A stretch of 42,628 nt of DNA from a virus. The first letter of the stretch is position 1, and each line of letters begins with the position of its first letter. This document shows positions 17,319-26,053 of the stretch, one piece after another. A program made the translations under genes and the position numbers. The notes beneath the pieces were generated by a model that was not told where the DNA came from, searched no databases, and worked only from the letters and a program-made list of their open reading frames with translations. The stretch lies in the IMG/VR virus record IMGVR_UViG_3300021142_000064, positions 1 through 42,628 of that record, one strand, 5' to 3'.

Positions 17319-18242
17319 TTATACTGTTGTTACGTTTGTGAATGACTTAGTAAAATCAATTGTTGTTCTTTGTTCTCTTATTTCATATAATGGAACACCA
17401 GTAAATTGGTCTTTGATTTCGAACAAGTCATATTGTTTGTAAATATCATTATTGAAGTTATAAATAGTATATATACCATCTTCGATTGATTTGCTTTGAT
17501 TTCCAAACAATCCAAATGCAAGCGTTTCAATATCAAATTGAACCATTTCAACCTCAAGAACTATTGGGTTAAAGAACGTATTTGTTATTATCACCTCTTG
17601 ATTTGGCTGTCCTATATAAGGTAGCGTATTAGGTGTTACGTTCGCGGCTGAAGATGGTGATACGGTACAAAATGTTAGAGTAGAATTGTCGTTAAATCTA
17701 TAACGAATAGCCTTTTGATTGCTATTTGTTAGGTTTTGGTTTACAGGTTCTGCTCTATTATTTGAAGTTATAATTCTGAAAAAGTTATTAATCTTAGCTT
17801 GGCTAGCTGATAAGTTGGTGTTAAGATATTCAATCCTATATCCAACCAAACCATTATTTTCAAATCTATTTGCAAAGTTTTGTGGTATTGATGAAATGTC
17901 GAATAATAAACCGCCAGTATCTGGGAATGCCGATAATACACCAACATCGGTTATGGTTGTTCTTATTTCAATAGGTTTAATGATTATTGTATAAAACCCC
18001 TTAACACCAAATGTTGTTGCTGGAAGCTTTAGTGTATATAACCCACCAAATGTTTCGAAACCAGTTATGTTTGATTGTGTCTTATTAGGGTTATCTATCG
18101 GAATTAGTACTTCTGATGGGGTTAACTTCAATAGAGTTGTGTTACCCACGCTGTCCCTAGAAGGTGTGTAGTGATAAAATATCTCTACATCGTCTGGTGT
18201 TATGTCTGCTGGTCTTGATATGCCGTAAACGCCTGTTGCCAT
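17319..18242 (-). CDS. Unrecognised baseplate-region protein (307 aa)
   Basis: A 307-residue protein in the middle of the tail operon, five bases before the tail protein I-like gene and 11 after the 265-residue gene. It is rich in Thr, Asn, Ile and Phe with alternating hydrophobic residues, so probably beta-structured. It has no signal peptide, membrane segment or recognised catalytic motif. The start MATGVYGISRPADITPDDV is preceded by an A-rich stretch (AAAATAAAAAAGA). Its place between gp6 and the fibre genes suggests a baseplate wedge or fibre-connecting component; this is inference from position. Confidence 0.6.
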   Translation of the reverse strand: MATGVYGISRPADITPDDVEIFYHYTPSRDSVGNTTLLKLTPSEVLIPIDNPNKTQSNITGFETFGGLYTLKLPATTFGVKGFYTIIIKPIEIRTTITDVGVLSAFPDTGGLLFDISSIPQNFANRFENNGLVGYRIEYLNTNLSASQAKINNFFRIITSNNRAEPVNQNLTNSNQKAIRYRFNDNSTLTFCTVSPSSAANVTPNTLPYIGQPNQEVIITNTFFNPIVLEVEMVQFDIETLAFGLFGNQSKSIEDGIYTIYNFNNDIYKQYDLFEIKDQFTGVPLYEIREQRTTIDFTKSFTNVTTV

Positions 18243-18253
18243 TCTTTTTTATT

Positions 18254-19051
18254 TTATTGTCTTGTTAAATTATAAAACCCATTACCGTAACTGGCTAACT
18301 CACCTAGGCTCTTTATTTCTGAAAGTCTTAAGTGATAATCCATTACGCTTGTGGTTCCCCTGTCTATAAATACACCGCTTTTAACTTCTGGTGGAGAAAC
18401 CACACCAAATAAGTATTCTTCTTTTGTTAAAGCAGATAATGAAGTATTTGTTTCGTTATACCCTTCACCAATATACCTGAAGTTAGCTAAAGGTACAGTG
18501 GTAGGTACCCCATTTATTATTTTAACTACCGTATTTGCGCTATAATCCTCATATAGTAAACCAGATACCTGGCTATCCGTACCTATATAAGCGTCATCTG
18601 GTGCGTCAAACACATAAACCATAGGGTCTACAATGCTAGTTACCCTGCTTACACCACTAATTGGTTGATTTTCGTAGTTAATATAGGCTTGTGTTTCTAT
18701 ATTCAAACCAACTATATAAGGAATTTGTTGATTATAAGACCTTAAATCATCAATTTTACTATCGGTTGTACCAGTTATTACCGCATTTATGAAATTATAG
18801 TAGTTTGAAACATCTGAACCAACAAATCTTAGGGTCGCTAAGTCTGTTGGTGTTGCTCCAGTAGGAATTTGTCTTGGGCTTGGACCAGAAATATAATCGA
18901 TATCTGTAAATAAACCCATATCTTCTATGTTTTGCGTCAAAAAAACATTAACATAGAAGGTTGAAGCGGTCATGATACCCCATGTAGGACTATTTAAACC
19001 TCTATCCGTGCTATCTTCTAGCGAAATTTTGTATTGTACGAAGTCTATCAT
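18254..19051 (-). CDS. Unrecognised baseplate-region protein (265 aa)
   Basis: A 265-residue probable virion protein. Its ATG overlaps the upstream stop by four bases (ATGA), so the two are coupled. The C-terminus carries an apparently structured segment, FIDRGTTSVMDYHLRLSEI followed by SLGELASYGNGFYNL, unlike the looser Thr/Ser-rich middle. No enzyme motif, signal peptide or membrane segment is visible. Position in an uninterrupted series with gp25- and gp6-like genes makes a baseplate role likely, but no family is recognised. Confidence 0.6.
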   Translation of the reverse strand: MIDFVQYKISLEDSTDRGLNSPTWGIMTASTFYVNVFLTQNIEDMGLFTDIDYISGPSPRQIPTGATPTDLATLRFVGSDVSNYYNFINAVITGTTDSKIDDLRSYNQQIPYIVGLNIETQAYINYENQPISGVSRVTSIVDPMVYVFDAPDDAYIGTDSQVSGLLYEDYSANTVVKIINGVPTTVPLANFRYIGEGYNETNTSLSALTKEEYLFGVVSPPEVKSGVFIDRGTTSVMDYHLRLSEIKSLGELASYGNGFYNLTRQ

Positions 19052-19875
19052 ATCGCTTTTATCTTATAAAGGTTTACTGTCGCTTGATTTATACCTTGAT
19101 TTGTAGAATAAGTGACATTATTTGGACCGATAACACCTATTCCTTGGTACATATCGTCCAATTCATAGTGAAAACCCATGTCTGTTCTAGTTAATTTAAC
19201 CCTAGTATACAATTGGTGTACTAGGTTATCTATGCTTTGAGGTGTATTTACTACCATAAGATTGGTTGTGGTACCGTCTTTTGCGTTTTTAAATGCGCCT
19301 CTCATGTATAAATACTTGGATTCACCTAAAGCTAATTCATCTCTATAGTCATAAAGATAGTACCCTTCGGATACCCCTCTAGGGTTTAGATACGGATTTT
19401 GCAATAGGTAATTTACAGGTATTTGATTCGCTGGTTTAGGCCATCCAGTATTTGGATTTAAGTCACTTGGTTTTAATTCTGAATATAGCGTAATAAAAAA
19501 AAGCAAATTCTGTACCATAGGATTATCGCTATCATAAAAATATAACTCTAAGAATGAATTAAGGAACGTATTGTTTTCATACTTCACTTCGTCATCCGTA
19601 AAGCCCAAGTCAGCATATGTTGTACTTGTTCCGCTAAAGATAACGTTATAAACAATTTGATTCAACTGATTATCATTATTATCCAACGGAGTATATCTAA
19701 CTTTTTCGTAGTCAACAATAGGGTTTATGGATGCTTGTGTTTGGGTATCAACAAATACTCTTTGCACCACTTCAGATTGTTCAACAATTTGATTGTCCAT
19801 ACTGATTGGTATCTTTATCTTAGCATCATCAGTGTTCAACACCGATAAGTTTATTTGGTAAGTATTAACAGACAT
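19048..19875 (-). CDS. Unrecognised baseplate-region protein (275 aa)
   Basis: A 275-residue probable virion protein. It overlaps the upstream 592-residue gene by 11 bases and the downstream gene by four, so it lies in a tightly packed, probably co-translated set. It begins MSVNTYQINLSVLNTDDAK, with an early beta-prone region. A tyrosine-rich middle follows (YYLYDYRDELALGESKYLYM), then a charged C-terminal part (TRTDMGFHYELDDMYQGIG). No domain could be named. A wedge or tube-cap component is possible by position only. Confidence 0.6.
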   Translation of the reverse strand: MSVNTYQINLSVLNTDDAKIKIPISMDNQIVEQSEVVQRVFVDTQTQASINPIVDYEKVRYTPLDNNDNQLNQIVYNVIFSGTSTTYADLGFTDDEVKYENNTFLNSFLELYFYDSDNPMVQNLLFFITLYSELKPSDLNPNTGWPKPANQIPVNYLLQNPYLNPRGVSEGYYLYDYRDELALGESKYLYMRGAFKNAKDGTTTNLMVVNTPQSIDNLVHQLYTRVKLTRTDMGFHYELDDMYQGIGVIGPNNVTYSTNQGINQATVNLYKIKAI

Positions 19876-21643
19876 CTGGCGCGGTATAAGAATTGAATTT
19901 ATTTGTTATTAGCTCACCTATTGGGTCAGCTGGATATGTAGAATAATAAAGATTCCATAAATCAAATGGGTCCTGTCTTCTTAACAAGAAACAATAATTA
20001 TCATACATATAATTACAACCATTTAAAAACGGATAATCCAATACATCGTTCGCTGTTTGCGTTACCCCTATATCTAATAAGTCTCTCCAAGCATATGTTC
20101 CATCATCGTATAGATATGCGTAACTTGGAATACCAACGGTATGTGAATCACCAGTTTCTACATAATTAGAAAACTGCCTTATCCTTATTAAGTTATGTGC
20201 TTTATAGTAATACCCTTCTTGTCTTGGTCCTAAAAGAGTTGTTTTTGTTATTGCTGGTGTATTTCCAGTTATTGGATTCTCTAGCGTTACAGCATATGTT
20301 AGGCTTGGCGATGTTTCTCTGTTATAAGTGTTGAACCTATGGTAGACATCCGCTAGTACTGTTTCTTGTAGAAGACTTATATTATATTCTACCAAATCAC
20401 CGTACATATCTGAATTCTGAACGTATTTATTCATTACATCTGACTCCAGCGGTACATGTGAAGGAAACGGTGCTGTAACTCCATTGTGAATCTTATTTAT
20501 GACTGGTATATTTTGCAAGTATGTATTTGTCGGGCTAGTATTTAATTCTGGTATGTAAGGTGTTTGTATTCCAGAAGATACATGCGTAAATAATCCATTG
20601 CTATCTGTCTTTATCATTGTCAAGTATAGTTCGCTTAGAGGACGGCCTAGATTATCTGTTAGTCCACTTACGGAAACATCTTCATTGAAAACAAATTGCG
20701 CTAGTGAATCAAGATAAATGCTTTCGCTAAACGCTAATTTATACGTTTCAGAATCTCCTGATGCTATCATTCGATTATCTCGTACTTGTACCTTTCTAAA
20801 CAACCTAAAATAATAGGTTGAATTTATTCCATTTATCGATTTAATCATTCTTGTATTTGGTCCAATCGAACCTGTTGTTGGTACATCCACAACAAAATAA
20901 GAGTCTTGGTACGTACCATCATCTAGGCCAGTTCTTGCAACTATGTATTCACCATTATAACCAGTTGTTCCAGTTACAATAACTACATCACCTATACTCA
21001 AGTTGTGTTTACAAGGCACACCGAATGCTGTCATTTGTCTTGTGGATATAACTACTGGTTGTGCATCAACAATAGATAAACCACCAAGTACCATTGTATG
21101 TCCAGAGTCTACGCTAGCTGGATACGTTATAACCAATTCCCAATTCTGTGTTAACTGGCCGAAGGTTCCGTTATATGGATTATTATCTGGTACAAAAGAA
21201 AACCTCTGGCGTTTAGGTTCCATGTCAAAATAGTTACATAAGCCGCTCTTGGCTATATCTGGGTCGAAGTAACCAAACCATCCATCTTTTTCCTTTAAAA
21301 AATTGTTTACATTGTTTGGGTATATCGGTGAATTAAATCTAAAGTGTTGTTGACCATCTTCATAGTTAAACCCCTTCCAAGTATATAGGTCATTACGAGC
21401 TACATCATCTAGGTTAAATAATGGATTTGATATTGTTGGATTTATCGTACCTAGTATTCTATAAAAAGGACTGCTTTGTCTTTCATTATTAAAAACATCA
21501 TACGCATTAACAATATCGTTTATTATATCTGGCGGTAGTGTTTTGGTGTCTGACAATAAATCTACCTTCAAATAGTCATCTTTGTTCACAGATGATTTTG
21601 ATGTCTGGCTGCTTAGTCTAATTTGTAATCTATCAACGCTCAT
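19865..21643 (-). CDS. Unrecognised baseplate-region protein (592 aa)
   Basis: A 592-residue probable virion protein, starting one base after the 1353-residue gene ends. It begins MSVDRLQIRLSSQTSK, resembling its downstream neighbour's start (MSVNTYQINLS), so the two may share an N-terminal strand. It is aromatic-rich (YFDPDIAKSGLCNYFDM; YYKAHNLIRIRQFSNY), with a possible small beta-barrel segment near residues 205-245 (KHNLSIGDVVIVTGTTGYNG ... YFVVDVP). No signal peptide, membrane helix or enzyme motif is seen. Genome order suggests a baseplate component. Confidence 0.6.
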   Translation of the reverse strand: MSVDRLQIRLSSQTSKSSVNKDDYLKVDLLSDTKTLPPDIINDIVNAYDVFNNERQSSPFYRILGTINPTISNPLFNLDDVARNDLYTWKGFNYEDGQQHFRFNSPIYPNNVNNFLKEKDGWFGYFDPDIAKSGLCNYFDMEPKRQRFSFVPDNNPYNGTFGQLTQNWELVITYPASVDSGHTMVLGGLSIVDAQPVVISTRQMTAFGVPCKHNLSIGDVVIVTGTTGYNGEYIVARTGLDDGTYQDSYFVVDVPTTGSIGPNTRMIKSINGINSTYYFRLFRKVQVRDNRMIASGDSETYKLAFSESIYLDSLAQFVFNEDVSVSGLTDNLGRPLSELYLTMIKTDSNGLFTHVSSGIQTPYIPELNTSPTNTYLQNIPVINKIHNGVTAPFPSHVPLESDVMNKYVQNSDMYGDLVEYNISLLQETVLADVYHRFNTYNRETSPSLTYAVTLENPITGNTPAITKTTLLGPRQEGYYYKAHNLIRIRQFSNYVETGDSHTVGIPSYAYLYDDGTYAWRDLLDIGVTQTANDVLDYPFLNGCNYMYDNYCFLLRRQDPFDLWNLYYSTYPADPIGELITNKFNSYTAPDVC

Positions 21644-21644
21644 A

Positions 21645-24600
21645 TTATGTTAGGTTAATTGTTGCCGTACAACCGACACTATCTTTTATTAATGCTGAAC
21701 TAACACCAAGTTGTGGTGCTGTTTGTATTGATGTTAACCCAACACCAAGGAATTGTGGTATTGAGCTTACCACGCTATAACCACCTAGTCCACCGCTTGG
21801 TAACAATAAATAGTTGTAGTATTGTATACCTCCTGAATTAACACCTAGTGTTGCAGTTAGAGTACCACCCAGTTGTGATGCTGGTAATTGCATAGCAGCT
21901 ATACTAACGGTTAGTGTATTGCTATAGCATGTGCAACTTGAATCATTACAAACATATATTTGTATTTGAGACGATATGCTTGATTTTGGTATGGTTAAAA
22001 CACAAGAATTATTGTTTATAGGTAGTGTAGTTGTTACCACGGCACCACCATCAATAGAATACTTAACACTTACAGGTGTGTTAGGAATATAACCACTTAT
22101 ATCGAATGGTATCGAGTATTGTGTAGCACTACATTGGTTTGATATCCCTGAACCTAGTGTTATCGTTACCTTTGGATTTAGAGGTTGCAAGTTATATGAG
22201 GCTGGACCAAACGTTATTGAATTAGAATCCACAACCGTTACCGTATATGTACCTGTTTTTAAATTACTAGCAGTCATAGACGATGAAGTATATCCATTTG
22301 GGCCTGTTGTTTGATATACATACGGTGGTTGACCTCCATGTGCATTTATTTGTATGCTACCATCAAGAGAATTCCAACATGTTGGGTTTGTAACAAGTGT
22401 TGTCACATTTAAAGATGTCGGACCGCTTACTGTTAAGCCAGTGGTAATACATGTATTTGTAGGTGTTGAAGAGTCTGTTACCGTTAGCACATAACCAGCA
22501 TTTTGTGATATAGCTAAGTTACTAATGGTAGTTTGTGTTGAACTAAATGTTTGTGTGTATGTGTTTACTGAATCAGTTAGGGTATAACTAAAAGGACCAA
22601 TACCGCCATATACATTAAGTTGTATCTTGCCATCTGTTCCGTTAATTGTGCTTACATTTTGTGTTATATTTGCATTACAACTAAACGGTACCAAACCAAC
22701 TATGATTACCGTATTTGTCGCCGTATCATTTAATGCATCTATAACGTTTATGGTATAACTACCAGATGATAGCGTTGTTAATAATTCAGTATATGGTGAA
22801 ACACCAAGAGTTCCAGATACGCTATAATTATTAGGTCCAGATACGCTATATGTGTATGGTCCCTGTCCTCCTTCTACCGTAAAGCTTATTTGACCTATAC
22901 TTGTATTTGTTGAGTCGCCTGTTACGCTGGTTGTTATAAGCATATTATGTAGCTTTTGAGGTTCACAGGTAACAAAAAAGCTGGCATTCATTTTTTCAAT
23001 TGCTGTTTTGCCTGGCAGTATACCAAAATACATGTAGTATGAATTTTTTGGCTGCCCATATGCTGACATAGAATATGTTGGAAATCCTCTGAACTTAACA
23101 TAATCAGAACCATTAAGTGTTTGACCTGCGCAGTTACCAAAGCTAGAAGTTACATTTGAAAAATCATAACCATCTTGGCAATTTGTTAAGTTAAATGCTG
23201 TATTTAAGTTTGCTGGTTCGGAATATAGGCCTAATGAAGTTGTTCCGCTATTCATAACATAAAAAGCATTTCTAACATCCGTACCGTAATATGGGTCTAT
23301 ATCGTTTATACCTATAATACCATCTGGGTCAGTTGCTGGTCCAAATGGGTCTTCATGTCTTTCATCTATATCAACACCAAATTCACATATATGTCTGATA
23401 TTTGAACACTGAATACCTGTAACATGCAAACCATTGCAGTTTACATTAAAGAATAGACCTTGTTTACCAAAACCCTGTGATGTAACCATACCCCAACTTA
23501 AAACACGCTGTGTTCCAGTAGCTGTATCGGTATATGTTTCATCTACATCTGGCGGTATCTTATATGTTGTTGGTATGAGATAGGGTTGTAGTTTAGGATA
23601 ACCTTGCCAATCACAATCAAATATAGACCCTAGGCACTGAATATCGGTTGCAAAAAGTCTGTAGTCAGCTTGGTGAGTTGTAGCAGCATAATAAAATTCA
23701 TCCTTATACTTCTTAATCAACCCCTCTCTTATGATATCCGTATCGTTGTGTGTTGTTTGTTGGTCGCTACCAGAATATGGGTAACAAGTATCTAGTAATA
23801 TGTGATTAAAACAATCATTATCTGGAATACCGTTATGATTCCCATCTACACCGCTATATTCTGGATTTTCATCTGTATTATAGTCGCCACAATCGTATTC
23901 ACAAAACACTTCTCTACCCTTTCTTCTTTTTTTATATTTCAATAGATAATTGTATAACGAACCTGTTACCCAGTCATTGTAAAAGTCAAATTGATAAAGT
24001 CCTAGTGATTTTGCCAATTCAAATGATTGACAAGTGTCCCAACCAGAAAAGTCATCAGGAGCAACTTGCATTGGATTATGAAGCCCATCACCTGGATAGT
24101 AATTAGCATCTCCGCGTCCTCTAGCACCGCAGTTTGGCGCATATTTAGCTTCGCCATCTTCACTTTGACACTTTAAGGTTACACAATCAACATATCCAAC
24201 ACTAAAACCTAGAATACTTCCGATATCATTAATTACATCTATGATTGCGTTTATTGCGTTTACAATAAGGTTTATGAGCCAAACTATCGAAGCTATAATT
24301 GTTATGATAACACATAGAATACTGAAGATTGGACTTCCTATCGTATTAACCCTATTATAAGGGAATGGTGTCTTATCACCAGCGCATTCATCAACGTTTT
24401 TAATACCAGTAACGGCCCTTGTAAGAACCCTAGAGAAATCATTATCACCTTGAAATCTTGGAATGAAGTTTGAAACCGTATATATCTTGCTCCAATACAA
24501 GTCTTTAAAGCTTGTATCTTTGGCTGTGTCATCAAAATTGTAGTCTATTTCATCTCTCGTTTGAGGATTATTAGGAACCAAGTAATTAGCTCTTGTTCTT

Positions 24601-25706
24601 AGTCTACCTTCGCTACCATTTTCATCCATAGATATCTTGAATCTAACAGATGCTCTTGTTGGTATCCCCTTGTTTGGGTCTTGGGTTAATGATAGGTTAC
24701 CGTATTCGTCTGTAATAGCATTATCTAGGTTCATAGGTACCAAGTAGGACCACGCACCGTGATTATCTATAAGCCTTCCACCATTAATATCAAATTGTTC
24801 TATATTGCCATCTGGTGTCTTTCTTATCATATTTATGGTACCTTCACTAGCTACTTGTTGACACAATTCACCGAACTTAGGTCTTGGTCGGCATCTATAA
24901 TTTATGCTGTGCTTATGCTGGTCACCAAATAGGCTACCCATAAAGATAGCGTAACTTTGAACGGTGTAATTCAAATCAACATCTGCTCTTGTTATACCTA
25001 TTTCACAGTTATCGGTATCACCCCAAAATGGTTGCACATTTATACCTACGTTTGTAGACTTAATTTGTAATAACTTATCTAGGTTTGTACCACCTTTGAA
25101 TTTGGTTGTACCATAAAAGAATTTTTCCGATACACCTTCGTTTATCAAGTCATATGGACGCTGTGATATTATTCCGATATCTGAAATATCAGCATCAACA
25201 TGTAGCGTATAGGTCCCAACTGGAACACCAAATATCATGAAGTCTCCAGCATGGTTTGTTGTTGTGGTGAACTTATAATACTTACAGTATATTTCATTCA
25301 TCACATCGTTGTCTAGTACTTGTCTCTTTGTTGGTAGCGTACCTACTGGAGTAAAACAATCGTTGTTACTTTCTGGTTCGATACCCAAAACATTATACCT
25401 TATACCCGAAGAATTTTTATCTGTAACCACTTCATAAGGGTATAATCCACTTATCAATGGGTCGTTTTTATCAACCGAATCTAATGGTATGAATATACTT
25501 ACCTTAGCATTTGGTACACCGAAGCCTCCATTTACATTAACCCTACCAACAACAACACCATAGTCAGAACAAAACTTTCTGTACACTTCTTCTTGCGTTA
25601 AATTTAAAGACAGTATCTTTACGAAGTCAAAATCTTGGTCTATTTTTAACTTTACATATTGGTCACCACCATTTGGTGTTGTTCTTATTCTAAGACTATT
25701 TGACAT
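21645..25706 (-). CDS. Giant baseplate-associated protein with hydrophobic core segment and SprB repeats
   Basis: A 1353-residue multidomain protein, the largest complete gene here. Residues about 50-172 look like a carboxypeptidase-regulatory/CNA-B-like beta sandwich (VVVGRVNVNGGFGVPNAKV ... GTYTLHVDAD). Residues 458-502 are strongly hydrophobic (IFSILCVIITIIASIVWLINLIVN), unusual in a tail protein and able to span a membrane. Cys-rich segments and calcium-binding-like loops follow (DGNHNGIPDND at 621-631; DPDGIIGINDID near 793-804). Residues about 925-1172 hold three SprB-type repeats (GGQGPYTYSV, GGIGPFSYTL, GGQPPYVYQT). It lies between the small membrane protein and baseplate genes. A role in adhesion or envelope penetration is inferred. 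Confidence 0.68.
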   Translation of the reverse strand: MSNSLRIRTTPNGGDQYVKLKIDQDFDFVKILSLNLTQEEVYRKFCSDYGVVVGRVNVNGGFGVPNAKVSIFIPLDSVDKNDPLISGLYPYEVVTDKNSSGIRYNVLGIEPESNNDCFTPVGTLPTKRQVLDNDVMNEIYCKYYKFTTTTNHAGDFMIFGVPVGTYTLHVDADISDIGIISQRPYDLINEGVSEKFFYGTTKFKGGTNLDKLLQIKSTNVGINVQPFWGDTDNCEIGITRADVDLNYTVQSYAIFMGSLFGDQHKHSINYRCRPRPKFGELCQQVASEGTINMIRKTPDGNIEQFDINGGRLIDNHGAWSYLVPMNLDNAITDEYGNLSLTQDPNKGIPTRASVRFKISMDENGSEGRLRTRANYLVPNNPQTRDEIDYNFDDTAKDTSFKDLYWSKIYTVSNFIPRFQGDNDFSRVLTRAVTGIKNVDECAGDKTPFPYNRVNTIGSPIFSILCVIITIIASIVWLINLIVNAINAIIDVINDIGSILGFSVGYVDCVTLKCQSEDGEAKYAPNCGARGRGDANYYPGDGLHNPMQVAPDDFSGWDTCQSFELAKSLGLYQFDFYNDWVTGSLYNYLLKYKKRRKGREVFCEYDCGDYNTDENPEYSGVDGNHNGIPDNDCFNHILLDTCYPYSGSDQQTTHNDTDIIREGLIKKYKDEFYYAATTHQADYRLFATDIQCLGSIFDCDWQGYPKLQPYLIPTTYKIPPDVDETYTDTATGTQRVLSWGMVTSQGFGKQGLFFNVNCNGLHVTGIQCSNIRHICEFGVDIDERHEDPFGPATDPDGIIGINDIDPYYGTDVRNAFYVMNSGTTSLGLYSEPANLNTAFNLTNCQDGYDFSNVTSSFGNCAGQTLNGSDYVKFRGFPTYSMSAYGQPKNSYYMYFGILPGKTAIEKMNASFFVTCEPQKLHNMLITTSVTGDSTNTSIGQISFTVEGGQGPYTYSVSGPNNYSVSGTLGVSPYTELLTTLSSGSYTINVIDALNDTATNTVIIVGLVPFSCNANITQNVSTINGTDGKIQLNVYGGIGPFSYTLTDSVNTYTQTFSSTQTTISNLAISQNAGYVLTVTDSSTPTNTCITTGLTVSGPTSLNVTTLVTNPTCWNSLDGSIQINAHGGQPPYVYQTTGPNGYTSSSMTASNLKTGTYTVTVVDSNSITFGPASYNLQPLNPKVTITLGSGISNQCSATQYSIPFDISGYIPNTPVSVKYSIDGGAVVTTTLPINNNSCVLTIPKSSISSQIQIYVCNDSSCTCYSNTLTVSIAAMQLPASQLGGTLTATLGVNSGGIQYYNYLLLPSGGLGGYSVVSSIPQFLGVGLTSIQTAPQLGVSSALIKDSVGCTATINLT
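22191..22934 (-). repeat. Three SprB-type repeat domains (protein level)
   Basis: Three consecutive beta domains of about 80 residues, each with the core pattern D/GxIxxxxxGGxxPYxY, a tip loop, and a closing GxYxxxVxD strand. The copies are diverged in DNA. SprB repeats are typical of Bacteroidota adhesins and gliding proteins. Confidence 0.7.
24201..24335 (-). other. Hydrophobic segment inside a virion protein
   Basis: Codes for residues 458-502 of the 1353-residue protein: about 45 residues nearly free of charge, long enough for one or two membrane helices, flanked by soluble Cys-rich regions. Confidence 0.7.
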
Positions 25707-25708
25707 AA

Positions 25709-26050
25709 TTAGTATTTATTGGTTATATCTTCTGCGTTAATCAAATAAACATCATCTTCGGTTAGACTATTATAGTCTTCTTCATAGATATAATCATCTT
25801 CAACCTTAGATAACATGTTAGGTAACATCTTTATTAAAGCCGTAACATCTAGTGATTCTGATAATACTATACCCTTAAATGCAAGCCATGTAAGGTATAC
25901 CATCAATACTGGTGATATCAAAAGGTATATAAAGAATATAACTAGTCTAACAAAGTAGAATGATATTCTTTTAGTTATTGGTAAATTAGATTCTTTGTTT
26001 TCGTTTGAAAAATTATCTATTGAAACTCCGTTTTTGCAATTGCAACCCAT
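25709..26050 (-). CDS. Small membrane protein in the baseplate operon
   Basis: A 113-residue protein with a strongly hydrophobic stretch at about residues 30-60 (ISFYFVRLVIFFIYLLISPVLMVYLTWLAF), one or two membrane helices. The N-terminus (MGCNCKNG) is short and soluble. The C-terminus is acidic (SKVEDDYIYEEDYNSLTEDD). There is no signal peptidase cleavage pattern. It lies between gp6 and the giant protein with two- to three-base gaps, so it is made with virion proteins. It could be a virion-associated membrane protein or a host-membrane protein made late. A holin is another option, though the gene is far from the endolysin gene. No family recognised. Confidence 0.6.
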   Translation of the reverse strand: MGCNCKNGVSIDNFSNENKESNLPITKRISFYFVRLVIFFIYLLISPVLMVYLTWLAFKGIVLSESLDVTALIKMLPNMLSKVEDDYIYEEDYNSLTEDDVYLINAEDITNKY

Positions 26051-26053
26051 TTT

